From contig UCEY01000009.1 in assembly GCA_900471605.1 (NCBI GenBank), positions 316,105 to 380,104 of the forward strand: a stretch of DNA of 64,000 nucleotides. The letters are read 5' to 3'. Positions within the stretch are counted from its first letter, which is position 1; every line of letters starts with the position of its first letter. Of this stretch, positions 60,837 through 64,000 are shown one piece after another. A program made the position numbers and the translations under genes. Under the pieces are notes generated by a model, which worked only from the letters and a program-made list of their open reading frames with translations, was not told the origin of the DNA and made no database searches. Source of the stretch: Hyphomicrobiales bacterium. Its GTDB lineage: Bacteria; Pseudomonadota; Alphaproteobacteria; Rhizobiales; Rhizobiaceae.

Positions 60837-62558
60837 ATGGACGCCAAGACTCATTCCCCGAAATCCGGCCAGAAATCCGGTATGCCCGACGCGGCCGTGA
60901 AATACCGCGCTTATCCGACCATCAACATTCCCGACCGCACCTGGCCTTCGAAGGTGATCGACAAGGCGCCGATCTGGTGTTCGGTCGACCTGCGCGACGG
61001 CAACCAGTCGCTGGTCAACCCGATGGGTCATGACCGCAAGGCCCGGATGTTCCGCATGCTGCTCGACATGGGCTTCAAGGAAATCGAGATCGGTTTCCCG
61101 TCGGCCTCGCAGACCGATTTCGACTTCGCCCGCTGGTGCGTGGAAGAGGGCGGCGTGCCGGAGGACGTGTCCATGCAGGTGCTGGTGCAATGCCGGCCTG
61201 AACTGATCACCCGCACCTTCGAATCGCTGGAAGGCGCTCACAAGCCGATCATCCATTTCTACAATTCGACCTCCGAGCTGCAGCGCCGCGTCGTGTTCGC
61301 CAAGGATGTCGCCGGCATCAAGCAGATCGCCGTCGATGCGGCGAAGATGATCACCGACATGGCGGCGAAGGCCGGCGGCGGTTTTCGTTTCCAGTATTCG
61401 CCGGAAAGTTTTACCGGCACCGAGCTGGAAGTGGCGCTGGAAATCTGCAATGCGGTCACCGAGGTCATCAGGCCGACTGCCGAGGACAAGCTGATCCTCA
61501 ACCTGCCCTCGACGGTCGAGATGGCGACCCCGAACGTCTATGCCGACCAGATCGAATGGATGTGCCGCAATCTCGACAACCGCGAAAACCTCATCATCTC
61601 GCTGCATCCGCATAACGACCGCGGCACCGGCATCGCCGCGACCGAACTCGGCCTGATGGCGGGTGCGGACCGCGTCGAAGGCACGCTGTTCGGCAATGGC
61701 GAACGCACCGGCAATGTCGACGTGGTGACGCTGGCGCTCAACATGTACACGCAAGGGGTCGATCCGGAACTGGATTGCTCCGATATCGAGCGGATCAAGG
61801 CTGTCTACGAATATTCCAACCAGATGGTCATTCCGGAACGCCACCCTTATGTCGGCGAACTGGTCTATACGGCGTTTTCCGGCTCGCACCAGGATGCGAT
61901 CAACAAGGGCATGAAGGCAATCAAGGTCGCCAACCATCCGGTGTGGGAAGTGCCCTACCTGCCGATCGACCCGCGTGATGTCGGGCGGTCCTACGAGGCG
62001 ATCATCCGCATCAATTCGCAGTCGGGCAAGGGCGGCATCGCCTATATCCTGGCCGAGGATTACGGCCTGAACCTGCCGCGCAACCTGCAGGTCGAGTTCC
62101 GCGAGGAGATCCAGCGGATCACCGACGAAGAGGGCGTGGAGCTTCCCGCCAAGCGCATCTATGAGAATTTCATCGAGCGCTACGTGGAACAGCCGGGCGC
62201 AAGACTGAAATTCGTCGACCATCACACCTATCCGGCCGGCACCGACCACAAGGGCATCCGCGTGGTTGCCGCCGAGATCATCGACGGCGGCGAGGTGAAG
62301 CGGATCGAAGGCCAGGGCACCGGGCCGATCGACGGCTTCATCAATGCGCTGTCGACTTATCTCGGCATCGAGCTCTCGGTGGCCGACTATTCCGAACACT
62401 CGCTGCAGCACGGCTCGAACGCATCCGCCATCGCCTATGTGGAGATGGAACACCCGAACGGAAAACTCTTCGGCGCCGGCATCAACAAGAACATCGTCGC
62501 CGCCTCGCTCGAAGCGATCGTTTCGGCGGCGAATAGGGTGCTGGCCACCAAGGGGTAA
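60837..62558 (+). CDS. leuA: 2-isopropylmalate synthase
   Basis: A 573-aa LeuA that condenses acetyl-CoA and 2-ketoisovalerate, first committed step of leucine synthesis. Catalytic barrel: DLRDGNQSLVNPMG (metal Asp), IIHFYNSTSELQRR, LHPHNDRGTGIAATELG and GNGERTGNVDVVTLA; C-terminal leucine-feedback domain about 440-570. Start ATG at 60837; a GTG at 60813 would add eight residues. Control by leucine is suggested by the leader ORF at 60619-60681. Confidence 0.97.
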   Translation: MDAKTHSPKSGQKSGMPDAAVKYRAYPTINIPDRTWPSKVIDKAPIWCSVDLRDGNQSLVNPMGHDRKARMFRMLLDMGFKEIEIGFPSASQTDFDFARWCVEEGGVPEDVSMQVLVQCRPELITRTFESLEGAHKPIIHFYNSTSELQRRVVFAKDVAGIKQIAVDAAKMITDMAAKAGGGFRFQYSPESFTGTELEVALEICNAVTEVIRPTAEDKLILNLPSTVEMATPNVYADQIEWMCRNLDNRENLIISLHPHNDRGTGIAATELGLMAGADRVEGTLFGNGERTGNVDVVTLALNMYTQGVDPELDCSDIERIKAVYEYSNQMVIPERHPYVGELVYTAFSGSHQDAINKGMKAIKVANHPVWEVPYLPIDPRDVGRSYEAIIRINSQSGKGGIAYILAEDYGLNLPRNLQVEFREEIQRITDEEGVELPAKRIYENFIERYVEQPGARLKFVDHHTYPAGTDHKGIRVVAAEIIDGGEVKRIEGQGTGPIDGFINALSTYLGIELSVADYSEHSLQHGSNASAIAYVEMEHPNGKLFGAGINKNIVAASLEAIVSAANRVLATKG

Positions 62559-62589
62559 GCTGAAGCTCCCGTTTGTCAGGAACGAAGAG

Positions 62590-62620
62590 AGCCGCCTGAG
62601 AACTTCAGGCGGCTTTACTT
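62590..62620 (+). terminator. leuA terminator
   Basis: AGCCGCCTGA (62590-62599) pairs with TCAGGCGGCT (62605-62614) and runs into TTACTTTT. A clear rho-independent terminator. Confidence 0.85.
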
Positions 62621-62784
62621 TTGAGCGGCGTTATTCGCCGACGCATCCTCGGCCTTGTGCCGACGACCTGCGGCATGCCGATCAACAACCGTAGCAGATG
62701 CTCGGGACGAGCCCGCGCAATGACTGGATGGCTGGCGAGCTGTCGGCGTTCGCGGTCGGCCAAAGATCTTTAATCTGCGGGTGG

Positions 62785-62883
62785 CTATTTGCTCGACGTC
62801 ACGCTCGCAAAGGCGAGAGCCGCCGCGAAGACGACAAAAGCAGCGACGACGAAGCTGACGACGACGATGGTTTCGATTGGCAT
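62785..62883 (-). CDS. 32-aa small membrane peptide
   Basis: On the minus strand ATG at 62881-62883 follows GGAGG with ideal spacing and opens a 32-codon frame, MPIETIVVVSFVVAAFV then a short hydrophobic end and TSSK, closed by TAG (62785-62787). It is one membrane span with a short polar tail; similar very small proteins occur widely in Rhizobiales as I recall. Its ribosome site is inside the hairpin at 62890-62911. Too short for standard gene finding. Confidence 0.65.
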   Translation of the reverse strand: MPIETIVVVSFVVAAFVVFAAALAFASVTSSK

Positions 62884-62889
62884 GAAGGA

Positions 62890-62911
62890 CCTCCGTTGAT
62901 TTGAACGGAGG
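62890..62911 (-). promoter_or_regulatory. SD-masking hairpin before small peptide gene
   Basis: CCTCCGTT (62890-62897) and AACGGAGG (62904-62911) form a perfect 8-bp stem with a 6-nt loop. Read on the minus strand the 3' arm of the stem carries the GGAGG used by the peptide start at 62883, so folding would hide the ribosome site; melting or a bound factor would open it. Confidence 0.6.
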
Positions 62912-62959
62912 CTATGTCCGGTCGTCGGCCGGTTGTTTGAGCCAGATCAATCTGCGGCG

Positions 62960-63805
62960 TCAGATCAGCCCCGCAGCCTTCGCCGCGATGTCGTCCAGAT
63001 CCGCTGCCGAAGAGGGGCCGACGACCATATAGGTGGCGAGCGGCGTGACCCAGGAGACGAGGCTGGTGTCGTTGCGGATTTCCTCGATCGAGCGGTTGCC
63101 CTCGGGCCGTAGCTTGGTGAAGGAAATGGCGATCACGTCCCCATCCCCGTCGCCGTCGGTGCGCCGGTAGAGAAGCTGGCCGACCGGCGTGCCGCCGGCG
63201 GCAAACAGGCGGGCGCCTTCAAAGGTCAGGCCGCTGTCGCTGAGGTCCGGGATACGGAAACCGACGCCGGTATTGGTGGTCAGCCATTCGAGGATGTCGG
63301 CCGGCCGCTCGGCCGGGATTTCGGCGAGGTGATTGGTCTGGCGTGCATAGAGCCGGTAATGGGCGATGATATCGTCCAGCCAGTCGCGGTTGCTGGCGCC
63401 CGGCATGGACAACATCGAAAACTGCGATGCTGCCGGGTTGCCGCCGATCATGTAGCCGATGCCGCCGCCGATCACGAACAGCAGGGCGCAGGCGGCGATG
63501 GTCTGCAGGCCGGAGGGCTTAAACGACAGCGTCGGACGCGGGGCCTGCGGAAGGCGCACGGCCCGGCGCGGCAGCGGCGCATTCTTGATGGTGCGCACCA
63601 GATCGAGCGGGACCGGTTCCTTGAGCATGTCGTCGAAGGCGCGCCGGCCGAGATCGGCGCCGCGCTTCAGCGCATCATGCAGCGAGCGGGCCTGCGGGTC
63701 GTTGACCAGCAGTTCCTCGACATCGTGCCTCTCCTCGTCGCCGGCCTGGCCATCGACAAAGGCGGAGAGGCGCAATTCGAGCAGCGACGGCTGGGGGATA
63801 TTCAT
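62960..63805 (-). CDS. Anti-sigma factor-like membrane protein
   Basis: A 281-aa protein: N-terminal anti-sigma-like helical segment (LELRLSAFVDGQAGDEERHDVEELLVNDP) without the zinc-binding HxxxCxxC motif, a span about 105-128 (LQTIAACALLFVIGGGIGYMIGG) and a periplasmic domain. It begins 2 bp after the sigma gene's stop on the same strand, so the two are cotranscribed and it probably restrains that sigma factor. Confidence 0.85.
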   Translation of the reverse strand: MNIPQPSLLELRLSAFVDGQAGDEERHDVEELLVNDPQARSLHDALKRGADLGRRAFDDMLKEPVPLDLVRTIKNAPLPRRAVRLPQAPRPTLSFKPSGLQTIAACALLFVIGGGIGYMIGGNPAASQFSMLSMPGASNRDWLDDIIAHYRLYARQTNHLAEIPAERPADILEWLTTNTGVGFRIPDLSDSGLTFEGARLFAAGGTPVGQLLYRRTDGDGDGDVIAISFTKLRPEGNRSIEEIRNDTSLVSWVTPLATYMVVGPSSAADLDDIAAKAAGLI

Positions 63806-63807
63806 CC

Positions 63808-64000
63808 TCACGCTCTCCGCTCGCTCGTTTCGGCGGCGGCGGCTGCCAGGCTGAGACGCGCGGCGCAAAGGCGGGCAGCGAAGAGATCCGGCTGGATGCC
63901 GAGAATGGCGGCCGCCTCGGCATAGGCGAAACCTTCCACGTCGGCGAGCAGAAAGACGCTCGCGAGCCCCTCCGGCAGGCAGGCAAGCGCGCTCGACGGG
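63808..64000 (-). CDS. RNA polymerase ECF sigma factor, 3' part only
   Basis: Open to the window end on the minus strand; the visible 63 codons end with TGA at 63808-63810. LPEGLASVFLLADVEGF and the following YAEAAAILGIQ are sigma region 4.2 (helix-turn-helix for the -35 element). The 5' end is outside the window. Next to the anti-sigma gene. Confidence 0.85.
   Translation of the reverse strand, partial: PSSALACLPEGLASVFLLADVEGFAYAEAAAILGIQPDLFAARLCAARLSLAAAAAETSERRA

Noticed and set aside
60726..62453. 575-codon frame antisense to leuA
   Set aside because: Shadow frame of a certain gene.

Overview
The window looks like chromosome from a Rhizobiaceae alphaproteobacterium (Rhizobium, Neorhizobium, Agrobacterium or Ensifer relative). 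Evidence: high GC with strong third-position bias, a fused trpE(G) behind a Trp leader peptide, a NolR-type ArsR regulator, a choXWV choline transporter, an Lrp-type PutR divergent from putA, RirA-type boxes before a TonB receptor, and an Atu4866-family protein. No rRNA, tRNA, insertion sequence, prophage or CRISPR array was seen. Both ends cut genes: an alpha-glucosidase at the left and a sigma factor at the right. All function calls come from reading motifs and translations; no database search was run.

Layout. 1-5 kb: end of an alpha-glucosidase, an AraC regulator divergent from a small secreted Atu4866-type protein, a lower-GC PIN/RHH toxin-antitoxin pair, and adenine deaminase. 5-7.5 kb: a compact three-gene unit encoding a eukaryote-type EndoU ribonuclease fused to a lamin-tail domain, an unrecognised 201-aa protein and a small membrane protein. 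7.5-15 kb: an amino-acid ABC binding protein, an OhrR-like regulator with matched operators facing a haloperoxidase-type hydrolase, a PLP enzyme facing its Lrp regulator, and a class III aminotransferase. 15-18 kb: an HWE histidine kinase with a single-domain response regulator, then nolR. 18-25 kb: HugZ-like protein, choVWX, thymidine kinase, pseudoazurin behind an FNR/NnrR-type box, and an SDR enzyme facing an HxlR regulator.

25-35 kb: an unknown protein and a DUF2333 protein, PAS and LuxR-solo genes, putR/putA, an intergenic repeat patch, and a haem-receptor-like TonB protein with two TGA-N9-TCA boxes. 35-48 kb: fhs, a VOC protein, a TetR regulator facing a DUF308-like membrane protein, an extensin-like secreted protein, trpL-trpE(G) with attenuator and two coupled small genes, a LysR/MFS pair, a CDF metal exporter overlapping queF, and a lower-GC orphan gene. 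48-57 kb: DUF2076, HupE/UreJ, a ClpP paralogue with an unusual acidic N-terminus, a MerR-HTH/P-loop fusion with a 19-bp-spacer promoter, two GGDEF proteins (one with EAL) and an AraC-GyrI regulator. 57-64 kb: a BenE-type transporter, a secreted NucA-type nuclease with a Pro/Ala-rich insert beside two small membrane proteins, leuA behind a Leu-rich leader ORF, a 32-aa membrane peptide with a hairpin over its ribosome-binding site, and an anti-sigma/sigma pair.

The best candidates for something undescribed are the EndoU-LTD operon (5190-7510), the NucA-like nuclease with two small membrane proteins (58492-60387), and the MerR-ATPase fusion (50990-52024). The clearest regulatory readings are the leaderless trpL attenuator, the leuA leader ORF, and the SD-masking hairpin before the 32-aa peptide.
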